DNA of 64,000 nt from Akkermansia muciniphila (GCA_945901795.1 CAMDLP010000001.1:1-64000), one strand, 5' to 3'. Counted from the stretch's first letter, positions 1 through 8,755 are shown. Notes: a model not told the origin generated them from the sequence alone. Numbers and translations: made by a program.

Positions 1-1
1 C

Positions 2-148
2 GAGGAATTCCCCGATGACGTCTGCCTCGTCGGCATGGAAATCGTGCGGTTAGACATCCACACCGGAAAACCCTCCGGCGCGGGCGAAAACGGATTCCAA
101 ACCGCCGCGAACGGGTCGTCCCGCATGGCCCTCGCCGGCAACCGCTGA
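2..148 (+). CDS. C-terminal fragment of an unrecognised protein (5' end outside window)
   Basis: The frame starting at base 2 stays open for 48 codons with GC-rich codon use and ends in TGA at 146-148. It reads EEFPDDVCLVGMEIVRLD followed by a Gly/Asn-rich tail. The piece PDDVCLVGMEI faintly recalls the C-terminal parts of hydrogenase-maturation peptidases or LacI-type regulators, but too little is present to choose. No functional claim is made. The bases after the stop (149-310) hold nothing I can support. Confidence 0.35.
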   Translation, partial: EEFPDDVCLVGMEIVRLDIHTGKPSGAGENGFQTAANGSSRMALAGNR

Positions 149-314
149 GCTTCTTTGCGCTGGCGCGGTGAAGAGATAGAGCTCCGATAGAGATGCTCTG
201 CTCGCGCCCACGGCAGCTCCGGCTCTGCCGGATGCGGTGCGGAGCCTCTTCTTACCCCGACTTTCGCCGTTAGGTGGTTTTAGGGGCCAGGTCGTTGAAT
301 TCACGTTCATTTTT

Positions 315-464
315 TCAAAAGGTCTCCACCACAGGCTTGGGATTTTGGATTTCGGGCGGGGGTTGTTCGGGCAGGGTGAAGCCGAGTTGGTTGAGTAGTA
401 GATGGTGAACCTTCTCGGACTTGGTGTAGCGCTTCATCCGCGAGTCACGAAATCCGAAGGTCAT
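315..464 (-). pseudogene. Possible C-terminal remnant of a larger gene (49 codons)
   Basis: On the minus strand a frame opens behind an in-frame stop at about 486-488 and runs to TGA at 315-317. It reads ...FGFRDSRMKRYTKSEKVHHL... and ends in a Pro-rich tail. The basic Arg/Lys/Tyr composition and the abrupt upstream stop suggest the tail of a decayed gene, perhaps a transposase, but I do not recognise the family. The flanks are low in GC for this window, and 558-590 contains a GGGGACAGGCTCT word of the sort often seen near mobile-element remnants. The assignment is tentative. Confidence 0.3.
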
Positions 465-659
465 TGACTCGAAATGGGTCGGAGCTCACACCGCAACTCC
501 GATAATGCATCAGTCCTCATTTTTAAAAGTAGTCATTTGAACATGGGTGGCTGGCAGTTCTCAAAAAAAACGGACTTTGGGGACAGGCTCTAACTTAAGT
601 AGAGCACGCTCGAATCCAAATCATTGCTCAACGCGCCGAGACCGGGCATGCTGCATCGC

Positions 660-809
660 ATGACGAGCGCGAGCGAAATTCCACCCGAGTCCTCCGCCCC
701 GCCGCCGGAGTGCGAGGGCTGCGGGCGGGAGGCGGCGGAGGTGATCGATGGCAAGGGCTGGTGCGTGGATTGTTTCCACGAATGCGGGTCCTGCTGCTCG
801 GGCGAGTGA
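660..809 (+). CDS. Small Cys-rich (zinc-ribbon-like) protein, 49 aa
   Basis: A 49-residue protein with a disordered Ser/Pro-rich start and three Cys pairs: CEGCG, CVDCF and CGSCC. The spacing C-x2-C ... C-x2-C ... C-x2-CC is typical of very small metal-binding proteins. The central stretch EVIDGKGWCVDCFHE resembles short unnamed proteins I associate with Verrucomicrobia, though I cannot verify homologues. I chose ATG 660. In-frame starts at 648 (ATG) and 624 (TTG) would add a few Arg-rich residues. It is a lone gene, convergent with the ThuA gene. Function is unknown. Confidence 0.55.
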   Translation: MTSASEIPPESSAPPPECEGCGREAAEVIDGKGWCVDCFHECGSCCSGE

Positions 810-840
810 CACGGAGCCCGGCCTTTTCTAATCGGCCGGC

Positions 841-1791
841 TCAGCGCTTCGGGTCGAGATTCGCCGCCATTTCCTCGTCGGTCGGAGTCTTGGAGGGCAC
901 GCCGGTTTCAGGAATTTGGAAATTGGCGATCCAAGCGATGGCGTTGAGGACGACGCGGCGGTGGTCGTCCTGCTGCCAGTTCTTGTGGAAATGCCCACCG
1001 GTGAATCCGAAAGCCCTCCCCGCACCCGGCCCGGCCTTACGCTCGTAGGCCCACATCATGTGTTGGGGCTCCTTGCGCTCCAAAACCGCGGCGCGGACCG
1101 TTGGATTTCCCTCGTGAGGACCGTCCTTGCGGGACAGGGTTTCCGCCGGCGGCAAATCGCTCAGGATCGGGGTCACGCCTTCCATATTCTCGCGGAAACG
1201 CATGTGGTAATACCACTCGTCGCGCATCTGGAAATTCTGGATGCCGCGGGTGATGGCGTGCTTGGGTAGCTTGAACGAGGCGTTCCAATGCGGGTTGACC
1301 GACCAGTCGGTTTCGAAATAGCCACCGATCAGATCGAGCAGCGCGTTGCCGGGTTCGCCCTTGGGGATTTCCACCGCGTAATGGATGCAGCCGATGCCGA
1401 CGCCGGATTCCGCCATTTTTTTCAAATCCGCGAGCTGGTTGATGGCCGGGTGTCCGCCGCCGCCATCCGAGTAAATGACCACCGCCGAGGCACCGTCGAA
1501 GACCGACTTGTCCTGCGGCCAGCCGTTGGTGGTGACCACCGCCTCGATCGGCAGGCCGCTTCGGTTCAACTGGTCGGCGAGCAGCATGCAGCCGGCGCGG
1601 TGCTCGTGCTGGCCGGGTCCGTGGCTTGGCTTGCCGGCGACAAAGACGATCTTCTTTTTCGGAATGGCGGCGGCTTTCGGCTCACCGCGGGAGGCGGTCA
1701 TCATCACGGCGACGATGCCCAGAACGCAGACGATGGGAAACAGGACGGGACGTGGGATTTTTGAAATGGCGCGCATGGCTTGATGGATCAT
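841..1791 (-). CDS. ThuA-domain protein with N-terminal membrane anchor
   Basis: A 316-aa protein of the ThuA/trehalose-utilisation family, which has a class I glutamine-amidotransferase-like fold and is expanded in Verrucomicrobia and Planctomycetes. A hydrophobic segment at about residues 14-33 anchors or exports it. The core begins with KKIVFVAGKPSHGPGQHEH, followed by VVIYSDGGGGHP and GIGCIHYAVE, and ends with GFTGGHFHKNW, the usual closing block. ATG 1776 (Met6) is an alternative start. In other members this domain is tied to sugar-oxidation genes. Here the next gene upstream is a TetR regulator 100 bp away. The exact substrate is unknown; the family call is firm. Confidence 0.85.
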   Translation of the reverse strand: MIHQAMRAISKIPRPVLFPIVCVLGIVAVMMTASRGEPKAAAIPKKKIVFVAGKPSHGPGQHEHRAGCMLLADQLNRSGLPIEAVVTTNGWPQDKSVFDGASAVVIYSDGGGGHPAINQLADLKKMAESGVGIGCIHYAVEIPKGEPGNALLDLIGGYFETDWSVNPHWNASFKLPKHAITRGIQNFQMRDEWYYHMRFRENMEGVTPILSDLPPAETLSRKDGPHEGNPTVRAAVLERKEPQHMMWAYERKAGPGAGRAFGFTGGHFHKNWQQDDHRRVVLNAIAWIANFQIPETGVPSKTPTDEEMAANLDPKR

Positions 1792-1891
1792 TGAAAAAGA
1801 GACTACGCCGCGAGCCGGAAGATATTACAAGCGGAACACCGCATCTCGTTAAAAATCGGGCCTCGCGGATCGACCGCCTTGGGAAGTCCGC

Positions 1892-2497
1892 TCACCCTTG
1901 CTGGGCGCGCAGCGTTTCCAGATAGCCTTCGAGCGCGGTGAGGAAAAGCTGCCGCGCTTGCGGGTTCCGCGAGGTTTTCATCGTTACCGTGAACCCGGCA
2001 AACGCGGACACGAACATCTCGGCCTCCGCCTCGGGATAGATCGCCGGGTAGATCCAGCCCGCCGCCTTCCCGCGCTCGAAAAACCCGCTGAGAGCGGCGC
2101 GCCACGCGCCGAAAACCCCTTCCAGCGCCGCACCCAGAACCTCGTCCCGCCCGGCGGTCTCGGCAGCGACCGCGACAAGCGCCGAGGTTGCATCGTCGGC
2201 CCGAAGCTCCTTGCAGCGAAGCCGACAAATCTCCCGCAGCGCGTCGAGCGAGGCGGCGCTTTCCAGCGGGGCGATCCAAAGCCGGTCCATCCCCGTGCCC
2301 AGCCGCTCGCTGATCCAGGCGATGGCGAGCGCCCGCTTGTCTGGAAAATGGTGGAACAGCGCGCCTTTGGTCAACTCCGCCCGGGCGACGATGCCGCCGA
2401 TGCCGGTGGCGCAATAGCCGTGGCGCGAAAACTCCGTGTCCGCCGCGTCGAGAATCGCTTGCCGGGTTTGCGCGGGCTGCTTTTTACGTTGCTTCAT
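1892..2497 (-). CDS. TetR/AcrR-family transcriptional regulator
   Basis: A 201-aa regulator with the standard TetR N-terminal helix-turn-helix: TRQAILDAADTEFSRHGY, then IVARAELTKGALFHHFPDK, the recognition helix with the typical G-x-L/Y-x-HF ending. The C-terminal half is the variable ligand-binding and dimerisation domain. I place the start at Met 2497 (MKQRKKQ) and not at the upstream ATG 2536, because the extra 13 residues would be coded by the palindromic operator at 2506-2525. It probably represses its own transcription from that site. The ThuA gene 100 bp downstream could be a target. The ligand is unknown. Confidence 0.85.
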   Translation of the reverse strand: MKQRKKQPAQTRQAILDAADTEFSRHGYCATGIGGIVARAELTKGALFHHFPDKRALAIAWISERLGTGMDRLWIAPLESAASLDALREICRLRCKELRADDATSALVAVAAETAGRDEVLGAALEGVFGAWRAALSGFFERGKAAGWIYPAIYPEAEAEMFVSAFAGFTVTMKTSRNPQARQLFLTALEGYLETLRAQQG

Positions 2498-2505
2498 GAA
2501 AAAGC

Positions 2506-2525
2506 CATACCAACCAAGTGGTATG
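2506..2525. promoter_or_regulatory. Palindromic operator upstream of the TetR gene
   Basis: A perfect 7-bp inverted repeat, CATACCA and TGGTATG, separated by 6 bp, lies 8 bp upstream of the TetR start codon. TetR-type regulators usually bind such a dyad over their own promoter, so this is the likely autoregulatory operator. The sequence is seen directly; binding is inferred. Confidence 0.6.
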
Positions 2526-2563
2526 CATTCAAGCAAAGATTGCCGGATTTTTCAAGAAGCGGC

Positions 2564-3070
2564 TCAATAGCCGTCCGCGATGCGCGAGACCAGGGCGAGG
2601 CCGGCACGCTGACACGCGTCGGGCAGCGCGTTGTTGCGGGCGGTCTGGAGATTGGACGCCGCGAAAAACTCGCTGGTTCCTGCGGAATCTCCCGAGGCGA
2701 GAACCTTGGTCGGGTCCTTCGCATCGACGAGCGTCCAACGAATCACCACGATGTTTCCGAGATCTTCCGGCCGCAGCACATCGAACCTGCTGCCACGGAG
2801 ATTCCGGTAGGTGATGCTTTTGAGATCGCCCTGGAGAATGGCGTCCGCCTTGTCGGATTGAGCGATCCGATAGGTGCCGTCCTGCACGATAGCCTCGGCC
2901 ACAGCGGAGGTGGCGACCGCCTCGGCGCGGGGAAACAAGGTGGAGTTGGTAAACATCGGCACGGCGATGGTTTTCACCCGCGCCAGGGACTTCGGCTTGA
3001 TCTCGCCAAGATGATAGCCGCCGCAGGAGACCAGCAGCAGGGCGAGGGCGAGCAGGGAGGGGAATTTCAT
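2564..3070 (-). CDS. lptE: LptE-like LPS-assembly lipoprotein
   Basis: A 168-aa lipoprotein. The signal sequence MKFPSLLALALLLVSC ends in the lipobox LVSC (Cys16), followed by GGYHLG, the hallmark start of LptE/RlpB proteins that plug the LptD outer-membrane LPS translocon. The body has the expected blocks: KTIAVPMFTNSTLFPRAEA, then VAEAIVQDGTYRIAQSDKAD and a final ATSnLQTARNNAL-like segment. I chose Met 3070; an ATG at 3100 would put ten residues before the signal peptide. It follows the BamD-like gene by 22 bp, so the two outer-membrane assembly lipoproteins are probably co-transcribed. Divergence within LptE is high, so the symbol is by family. Confidence 0.75.
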   Translation of the reverse strand: MKFPSLLALALLLVSCGGYHLGEIKPKSLARVKTIAVPMFTNSTLFPRAEAVATSAVAEAIVQDGTYRIAQSDKADAILQGDLKSITYRNLRGSRFDVLRPEDLGNIVVIRWTLVDAKDPTKVLASGDSAGTSEFFAASNLQTARNNALPDACQRAGLALVSRIADGY

Positions 3071-3092
3071 GGTTCCGGGGATGGTGTGGACC

Positions 3093-4028
3093 TTATTCAC
3101 CGAGCTCCTTGAGCCGGGCGCGGGCCTTGTCGTAATAGGGGCCGGACTTCGCGCGGCTCATGATGTCGCGGTAATAGACCTTGGCGGATTCGGTCTTGCC
3201 GGTTTTTTGATAGAACTCGGCGACGTCGTAGGAGCGCTGGAGGTCCCGGCCGCCGAGACTGTCGATCAGCCTGCGAGCCTCGGCGTTGCGGGAGTGGCCG
3301 GGATATTGGATGAGGTAGTCGTTGAAGGACTCGCGGGCGAGATCGAGGTTGGCCTGGTTCTGGTTCCCGCGGTCCGCCTCTGCGGTTAGAATCACGCCGA
3401 CCCGAAACAACGCCTCGGGAGCTTGGGCGCTTCCGGGCTGGTCACGGACGAGCCTGCGGTAGGCGGCGATCGCTTCCTTGGACTTTTTCTTGGTCTCGTA
3501 GAGTTGGCCGATGGTGAACTGCGCCTTGGCGGCGGTGGCGGACTTCGGCGCGTTGTCGCGGACCTTCCCGAGCATTTCGACGGTCTTATCCAGCGACAGC
3601 TTGGTTTTAATCCCCATCATGCTGGATTTCACATCGCCGTCCGCGGCGGACTGCGCCATCGCGGCCTGGCGGTTGAGGGCGGTGGTGTAGAGGCCGCTGC
3701 CTTGGAAGCGTTCGAGAAATTGATCGTAAGCCTTGAAGGATTTCACGATCTCACCCTTTTGCTCCAGCAGCTCGGCCTGACGGAAACGGGCCTGCGGGGC
3801 GGACGGCGCGAACGGGAAACGCGTCGCGGTCTGATCGTAGAGCTTGATCGCCTTGCCGCTGTCGCCCGCGTCATCGGCCCGTTTCGCCTTTTGATAGAGC
3901 GACTCACCCTCGCTGGCGGCGGCCTGGGTGTTTCCCGCCATGATCGGCATGTCCGAGTCGGAGCCGCAAGAAGAGAGGAGGAAAGCGGAGGCCGAAAGCA
4001 GCGCGCAGGCAATGAGCCGGTGAGTCAT
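3093..4028 (-). CDS. bamD: BamD/YfiO-like TPR lipoprotein of outer-membrane protein assembly
   Basis: A 311-aa lipoprotein with signal peptide and lipobox LSSC (Cys21). The rest is helical TPR repeats: GESLYQKAKRADDAGDSGKA, TRFPFAPSAPQARFRQAELL, TIGQLYETKKKSKEAIAAY and a final AEFYQKTGKTESAKVYYRDI. This pattern, with the motif of small xxYPxS-type turns, matches BamD, the essential outer-membrane lipoprotein of the BAM complex. It is somewhat longer than Proteobacterial BamD (about 245 aa), as is common in Verrucomicrobia. Met 4028 was chosen because it begins the signal peptide. It lies 47 bp after proC and 22 bp before the LptE-like gene. Confidence 0.8.
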   Translation of the reverse strand: MTHRLIACALLSASAFLLSSCGSDSDMPIMAGNTQAAASEGESLYQKAKRADDAGDSGKAIKLYDQTATRFPFAPSAPQARFRQAELLEQKGEIVKSFKAYDQFLERFQGSGLYTTALNRQAAMAQSAADGDVKSSMMGIKTKLSLDKTVEMLGKVRDNAPKSATAAKAQFTIGQLYETKKKSKEAIAAYRRLVRDQPGSAQAPEALFRVGVILTAEADRGNQNQANLDLARESFNDYLIQYPGHSRNAEARRLIDSLGGRDLQRSYDVAEFYQKTGKTESAKVYYRDIMSRAKSGPYYDKARARLKELGE

Positions 4029-4075
4029 GGCGCGGAGCATAGGAGGCCGATGGGGCTGGGAAAGCGCAAAATGGC

Positions 4076-4876
4076 TTACCTCCCAAGTTCCGCCGCCCGC
4101 TCCGCCGCCGCGCCGACCGCCTCGATCAGCGCCGAGCGCAAACCGTGACTTTCGAGCACCGCCAGCCCGGCGATCGTGGTGCCTCCGGGCGAGGTCACCA
4201 TGTCCTTGAGCACGGCGGGATGTTCGCCGGTTTCCAGCACCATCGCCGCGGATCCGAGAACCGTCTGGGCGGCGAGACGCAGCGCGTCCGCACGGGGAAT
4301 CCCGGCACGCACGCCGCCATCGGCCATGGCTTCGATGACCAGGTAAATATAAGCCGGCCCGCTGCCGGAAAGCCCGGTGACCGCGTCCATCAGCCGCTCC
4401 GGCACCACGATCGCCAGCCCGACCGCACCGAGCAGCGCCTGCGCGGTCGCGGCATCGGCGGGAGTCGCACGACTGCCGAGGCAATATCCGGCGGCACCGT
4501 GGCCGACGAGCGCCGGGGTGTTAGGCATGGCGCGGATGATCCGGAAATTTTCCGAAACCGCCGACTCCAACGCGCCAAGCGTCACGCCCGCGGCGATGGA
4601 AATCACCAACCGCGGCGCGCCGGCGGCCATCGCCGCGGCATCCGTTAGGGCGGCGACGACCTCCAGCGGCTTGGTGCAAAGCAGGATCACCTCGCAGCCC
4701 GCCAGTTCGTTGATGCTGGCGGTGACCGTGGCACCGGTGGCTTCCGCGAAGGATTCGCGGGATTTTTCGTAAGGATCGCAGCCGACCACATCCGCGGCCG
4801 CGACGACTCCCGCACGGATCGCGCCTTGAATCAGCGCCGTCCCCATTTTTCCGCATCCAATAACTCCAAGCTTCAT
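4076..4876 (-). CDS. proC: Pyrroline-5-carboxylate reductase
   Basis: A 266-aa enzyme of normal ProC length. It reduces 1-pyrroline-5-carboxylate to L-proline with NAD(P)H in the cytoplasm, the last step of proline synthesis. The Rossmann motif GVIGCGKMGTALIQGAI is at the extreme N-terminus, the mid-domain has IIRAMPNTPALVGHGA, and the C-terminal signature SGSGPAYIYLVIEAMADGG followed by TSPGGTT is intact. It is the first gene of a minus-strand run with bamD and lptE. The pairing of a proline enzyme with outer-membrane assembly genes looks like simple co-location. Confidence 0.95.
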   Translation of the reverse strand: MKLGVIGCGKMGTALIQGAIRAGVVAAADVVGCDPYEKSRESFAEATGATVTASINELAGCEVILLCTKPLEVVAALTDAAAMAAGAPRLVISIAAGVTLGALESAVSENFRIIRAMPNTPALVGHGAAGYCLGSRATPADAATAQALLGAVGLAIVVPERLMDAVTGLSGSGPAYIYLVIEAMADGGVRAGIPRADALRLAAQTVLGSAAMVLETGEHPAVLKDMVTSPGGTTIAGLAVLESHGLRSALIEAVGAAAERAAELGR

Positions 4877-4960
4877 GGCCGGAGACTAAGCCGACCGCGA
4901 CGGTGCACGCCAGCGTCATTTTGCTTGGAGGCGCGGGCGGCGCATGGCCATCTTCCGGGC

Positions 4961-6745
4961 ATGACAAAACGGTTGATCGCGGCGCTGTCGTTCATTTACG
5001 CCTTTGCGGCATGCGAGGAGGCGAAGAAGAAAGCCGCCCCCAAGGCGCCGGTGAAAACCGAGATCGCGATGCCTGCCAGCGAGGCTGACAAACCCCAGGC
5101 GGCCATCGCGCCACCGGATGCGGGGCAAATCCCGCCGCCCCCGAAAGACCCGGACGTGGAAGCAGCCATTCCCGATTCCGTCAAAGCCCTCGACGAACCC
5201 GCGATCACGAATTTCCCCGGAGGAATCCAAATGGCGGTGACCGCGGCCACCGAAAAAGCCCAGGCCCACGTCAACCAGGGCCTCAACCACCTGCACGGCG
5301 GATGGGAATTCGAGGCGAGCCGCCACTTCGCCGCCGCGATGCGCGAGGACCCGGACTGCCTGCTCGCCCATTGGGGGATGCTCATGTCGCTGCTCAGCCC
5401 GTCGCCGGAAACCGCCCCCGTGCGCAATGGCGCGACCAAGCGCCTGCTCGATCTGATAGGCCGGGGGAAAGGCAGCGAACTCGAGCGCGGCTATGCGTTT
5501 GGATTGGTCAACTACCTGCAAAACGGCCCGAGCGGAGCGGCAAACACCTTCCGCAAGGTTGCCGAAAAATTTCCTAACGAGCTTCAGGCCGGCATCTTCG
5601 CCGCCCTCTTCAGCCGCGGCGGTTATGACGAGCTCGGCACCGCGACGCCCGACCAGGAAGCCGCCGAAAAAAGCCTGCTCACCCTGATCGCGAAACACCC
5701 GCACAGCCCGCTCCCGCTCAACGCCCTGCTCACCATCCGCGCGGACGGCCCCGACCTCGCGTCCTCCCTCGATCTCGCCCGCAAGCTCTGCCAGATGTCA
5801 CCCAACTACGGCCCGTATTTCCACCTGCTAGGCCACTATGAATGGCGCTGCGGCCAGCATGGCGAAGCCGCCGCCGCGTTCGGCCGCGCCTCTTCCTATT
5901 TCGAGGGCTGGATGAAGGAGAACAAAGCCACCGTCGCCGACTGCCCGGAGTGGGTGAAGGCCGAGTGCTACCGCATCGTCGCGCTCGCCTCGAAAGGCGA
6001 TTTCGACACCGCCTACGCCGCCGCCCGCCAGATCGCCGCCACCCCCATTCCCGAAAAACGCAACGCCTCGCCCGGGGTCCGCTTCCTGCTGTGGGAGGCG
6101 AAAACCCTGCCCGCCCGCATCCTCCTCCACCGCGGCCTGCGCGGCAACGCCGCCGAGGCGCTTTACTCCCTGCCCAAGCCACCGGATCTCAAGACAACCC
6201 GTGAAAAATCCCTCGCCTACTGGTGGATCGACGGCCTCCGCTTCGCCCTCGAAGCCCGGTGCCTGCTAGACGCCGGGAAATTCGGCGAGGCCCAGCAGGT
6301 CGTCGCCGCGTTCACCCTTCACGGCGAGGAGATGAGCAAGACCCAGGCCGAAGCGGCCGCCATCGGCGAACGCTCGGCATGGACCCGCGCCTTCCGCGCG
6401 CTCGAGGTCCTCGCCAGCGACCTGCGCGGCCGCCTCGCCCTCGCAGGCCCCCAAGTGGGAGTCGGCACGGCCTATAACTGGTTCGCCTCGGCCGCCGACC
6501 GCCAACAACCCGCGCCCATGATGTTTCCGCCCATGATCCTCACCCCGATGGCCATCCGCCTCGGCGAATACTACCTCGCCGTCAACCAGCCCAAGGAAGC
6601 CATCGAGGCCTATCAGCGCGCGCTCGCCGCCTTTCCTAACGACATGAACGCGCTCCTCGGCCTGAAAACCTCCTGCGAGAAAGCCGACCTCACCGCGGAA
6701 GCCGCCGAGACCGACCGGAAAATCCAGGATCTCCGCGCGCAGTAA
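4961..6745 (+). CDS. TPR-repeat lipoprotein, function unknown
   Basis: A 594-aa protein with a short signal peptide ending in the lipobox FAAC (Cys18), then a Lys/Pro-rich linker and a long helical TPR-type domain. Clear repeats include ALVNQGLNHLHGGWEFEASR-like and GHYEWRCGQHGEAAAAFGRA segments, and the last repeat is KEAIEAYQRALAAFPNDMNA. The pattern of an N-terminal repeat reading LNHLHGGWEFEASRHFAAAM resembles large secreted TPR proteins whose role is not established. I chose ATG 4961 because it begins the signal peptide, although the frame is open upstream. It is divergent from proC. Confidence 0.75.
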   Translation: MTKRLIAALSFIYAFAACEEAKKKAAPKAPVKTEIAMPASEADKPQAAIAPPDAGQIPPPPKDPDVEAAIPDSVKALDEPAITNFPGGIQMAVTAATEKAQAHVNQGLNHLHGGWEFEASRHFAAAMREDPDCLLAHWGMLMSLLSPSPETAPVRNGATKRLLDLIGRGKGSELERGYAFGLVNYLQNGPSGAANTFRKVAEKFPNELQAGIFAALFSRGGYDELGTATPDQEAAEKSLLTLIAKHPHSPLPLNALLTIRADGPDLASSLDLARKLCQMSPNYGPYFHLLGHYEWRCGQHGEAAAAFGRASSYFEGWMKENKATVADCPEWVKAECYRIVALASKGDFDTAYAAARQIAATPIPEKRNASPGVRFLLWEAKTLPARILLHRGLRGNAAEALYSLPKPPDLKTTREKSLAYWWIDGLRFALEARCLLDAGKFGEAQQVVAAFTLHGEEMSKTQAEAAAIGERSAWTRAFRALEVLASDLRGRLALAGPQVGVGTAYNWFASAADRQQPAPMMFPPMILTPMAIRLGEYYLAVNQPKEAIEAYQRALAAFPNDMNALLGLKTSCEKADLTAEAAETDRKIQDLRAQ

Positions 6746-6800
6746 CAAACATCAATAGCAGGATGCGGATCACGTGAGTATGGAGTTGTTGGAATACCGA

Positions 6801-8177
6801 TCAGCTTTGTTTCCACAGATCCTCGCCGGCTTGCCAGCCCTCGCGCGCCGGCTCCTTGACGAAGGCGTTCAGCTCCGGGTGGTTGGTGATACGGGCGGCT
6901 TGGGCGTCCCACTCGATGCGGGTGTTGAAGCGCTGGGCCAGCACGCCTAGCAGGATGATCTCGGTGAGCCTGGCCGAGTAGGTGAAATTCGATCCCGGCT
7001 CCGGGCCTTCGCCCTTGATCGCGCGCAGCCATTCGCGGAACGGGCCCCCTTCCACGCGCGGAAACGTCTCGGCAGGTGGCTTTTCCTTCCACTCCGCGCG
7101 CAGTTCAACAGGAAGAATCACCGGGGTCCCGGCGTGCGTGCCGCAGCCTAGCAGACCCTTGGTTCCCACCATCCAGCACGCCTGGCCGAGATCGGCGGCG
7201 TGATCCGCGCCAAACTTGTCAATGCGCCCGACCTGCGTCCAATCCTGCGGACCATCGAACCAATCGAGCACCACCGGCCCGCGGTTTCCTTTCGCGGGAA
7301 AATGGAACCGGATGTGGCTGGCGGCCGGAATCACGCCATCCAACGATTTCTCCCGACGGATAGATTCGACCACCGTCGGAGGATCGAGATCGAGCGCCCA
7401 GACCGGAGTGTCGAAAGTGTGGCAGCCCCAGTCGCCCAGCATCCCCAGGCCGAAGTCGTAGAACGACCGCCACTTTTTCGGCAGGTAATCGGCGTAGAAA
7501 TCGCGCTTCGCCGCGGGGCCGAGCCAGAGATCCCAAGCGAGCCCATCGGGTACCGCCACGGTGGGCGGCGGCATGACGGCCGGATTGGCGAAATGGGTGC
7601 CGCCCATTTCCGGTCCGCTGTTGCGACAAAATACCTGGCTCACCTCGCCGATCACTCCGGCGCGGATCGCTTCCACCGACTGGCGGATGCCTTGGCCGGC
7701 GTGGCCCTGATTTCCCATCTGGGTGACCACCTTGTAGCGCTCCTTGGCTTTCAAGAGGGTTCTCGCCTGCCAGATGTTATGGGTCAGCGGCTTCTGGGTG
7801 TAAACGTGGATCCCGCGCTCCATCGCCGCGAGCGTGGCGGCGAAATGCGTGTGATCCGGGGTGGAAATGACCACCGCGTCGATGTCCTTGTGCATCTTGT
7901 CGAACATCACGCGGAAGTCGTCGTAAAACGGCTGCGTGGTGCGCCAGTTCTTCATGTTTTCCGCACAGAGATTGCGGTCCACATCGCAGAAGGCGACGAG
8001 ATTTTCCTCGCGGCATCCCTGCTCGTAAGGCTGCCGCGCGATCCAGCCGCCCGAGCCGACGAAAGCGACGTTGAGCTTGCCGTTAGCGGAGGGACCGGGC
8101 TTGCCGATGGCGAAGCGCGGGAAAACGGCGCTCGCTGCGAAGCCGGTGCCGGTGGTGAGGAAAGTTCGTCGTTGCAC
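6801..8177 (-). CDS. Gfo/Idh/MocA-family oxidoreductase with Tat-type leader
   Basis: A 458-aa NAD(P)-dependent oxidoreductase. The leader starts MQRRTFLTTGTGFAASAVFP, a twin-arginine export signal. The Rossmann part is NVAFVGSGGWIAR followed by LVAFCDVDRN and VISTPDHTHF. The family EKP catalytic lysine motif appears as YTQKPLTHN. The C-terminal sheet domain includes MLGDWGCHTFDTP and the residues that shape the sugar pocket. This secreted subgroup is typical of Verrucomicrobia and Planctomycetes, where it oxidises sugars or sugar derivatives. It stands alone here, so the substrate is unknown. Confidence 0.85.
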   Translation of the reverse strand: MQRRTFLTTGTGFAASAVFPRFAIGKPGPSANGKLNVAFVGSGGWIARQPYEQGCREENLVAFCDVDRNLCAENMKNWRTTQPFYDDFRVMFDKMHKDIDAVVISTPDHTHFAATLAAMERGIHVYTQKPLTHNIWQARTLLKAKERYKVVTQMGNQGHAGQGIRQSVEAIRAGVIGEVSQVFCRNSGPEMGGTHFANPAVMPPPTVAVPDGLAWDLWLGPAAKRDFYADYLPKKWRSFYDFGLGMLGDWGCHTFDTPVWALDLDPPTVVESIRREKSLDGVIPAASHIRFHFPAKGNRGPVVLDWFDGPQDWTQVGRIDKFGADHAADLGQACWMVGTKGLLGCGTHAGTPVILPVELRAEWKEKPPAETFPRVEGGPFREWLRAIKGEGPEPGSNFTYSARLTEIILLGVLAQRFNTRIEWDAQAARITNHPELNAFVKEPAREGWQAGEDLWKQS

Positions 8178-8528
8178 GGTGCGGGATACGCGGAACGCCC
8201 AGATTTACTATCACCGCTCTTCAGCGCCCGAAGACTCCCGCCGTCTTCACACTCGTTCCGGCGCAGCACAGCGAAGCCCGCTCCCCACGCGGCCGTAGCT
8301 GGTGCATCCCTGCTCCAGACCGTGCCGGGAGCGTCTCGATCCCATCTTCCTTCCGCTTCGATGTTCAATACTTGCTTGTCCGTTCGCCTGACAAACGGCG
8401 GAGGAATGAGGCAGAGTCATGGATAAAGGCCCAGGGTCACCAATCCGCCGAACGAGCCCAAGCCTATTTCAATGCCCTCGGCCGTTCCGTTCTTCCGGCT
8501 AAAACGAAAAATCCACTCAGGACTGTCT
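8178..8528. other. Gene-free stretch upstream of the Gfo/Idh gene
   Basis: About 350 bp with no frame that looks coding on either strand and no repeat I can identify. It includes the promoter region for the minus-strand oxidoreductase gene that starts at 8177. Confidence 0.4.
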
Positions 8529-8624
8529 TCACCCCATCCGCATTCGCTCAAGCGCGGCATCCAACTCGGATTTCCGGAACTGCACGGCGCGGCCGATTTT
8601 GAAGTAGGGGATCACTCCTTGATC
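8529..8624 (-). pseudogene. Fragment of an excisionase-type helix-turn-helix gene
   Basis: The minus-strand frame reads QGVIPYFKIGRAVQFRKSEL then DAALERMRMG and a TGA at 8529-8531. This is the C-terminal half of the MerR-like HTH domain found in phage excisionases and small DNA-binding proteins (HTH_17 type), where G.IP...IGR..RF...DL is the signature. The frame is stopped directly upstream at about 8625, and the first half of the domain is missing, so this is a remnant. It suggests that a mobile element once occupied the ilvC / Gfo-Idh gap. Confidence 0.5.
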
Positions 8625-8723
8625 TCAAAGGTGAAGAGTGCGGACCAATCGGCGCTGGCGGCCTTGCCGTGATTCAATCCACCACCGTGTGGATCGCTCC
8701 GACATGTCATCGCAGTCCGAAAA

Positions 8724-8755
8724 AACGCCCGCCTCCCTCGCGGGAGACGGGCGTT
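8724..8755 (-). terminator. Rho-independent terminator of ilvC
   Basis: An AACGCCCG...CGGGCGTT stem (8 bp) continues through one mismatch into CTCCC/GGGAG around a 4-nt loop. Read on the minus strand it is followed by a run of T. It lies 20 bp after the ilvC stop. Confidence 0.8.

Noticed and set aside
1898-3112. Long plus-strand frame (404 codons) opposite the TetR and LptE-like genes
   Set aside because: It is the antisense of two well-supported genes, is rich in Arg/Gly/Pro and has no family pattern; GC-rich DNA leaves such frames open by chance.
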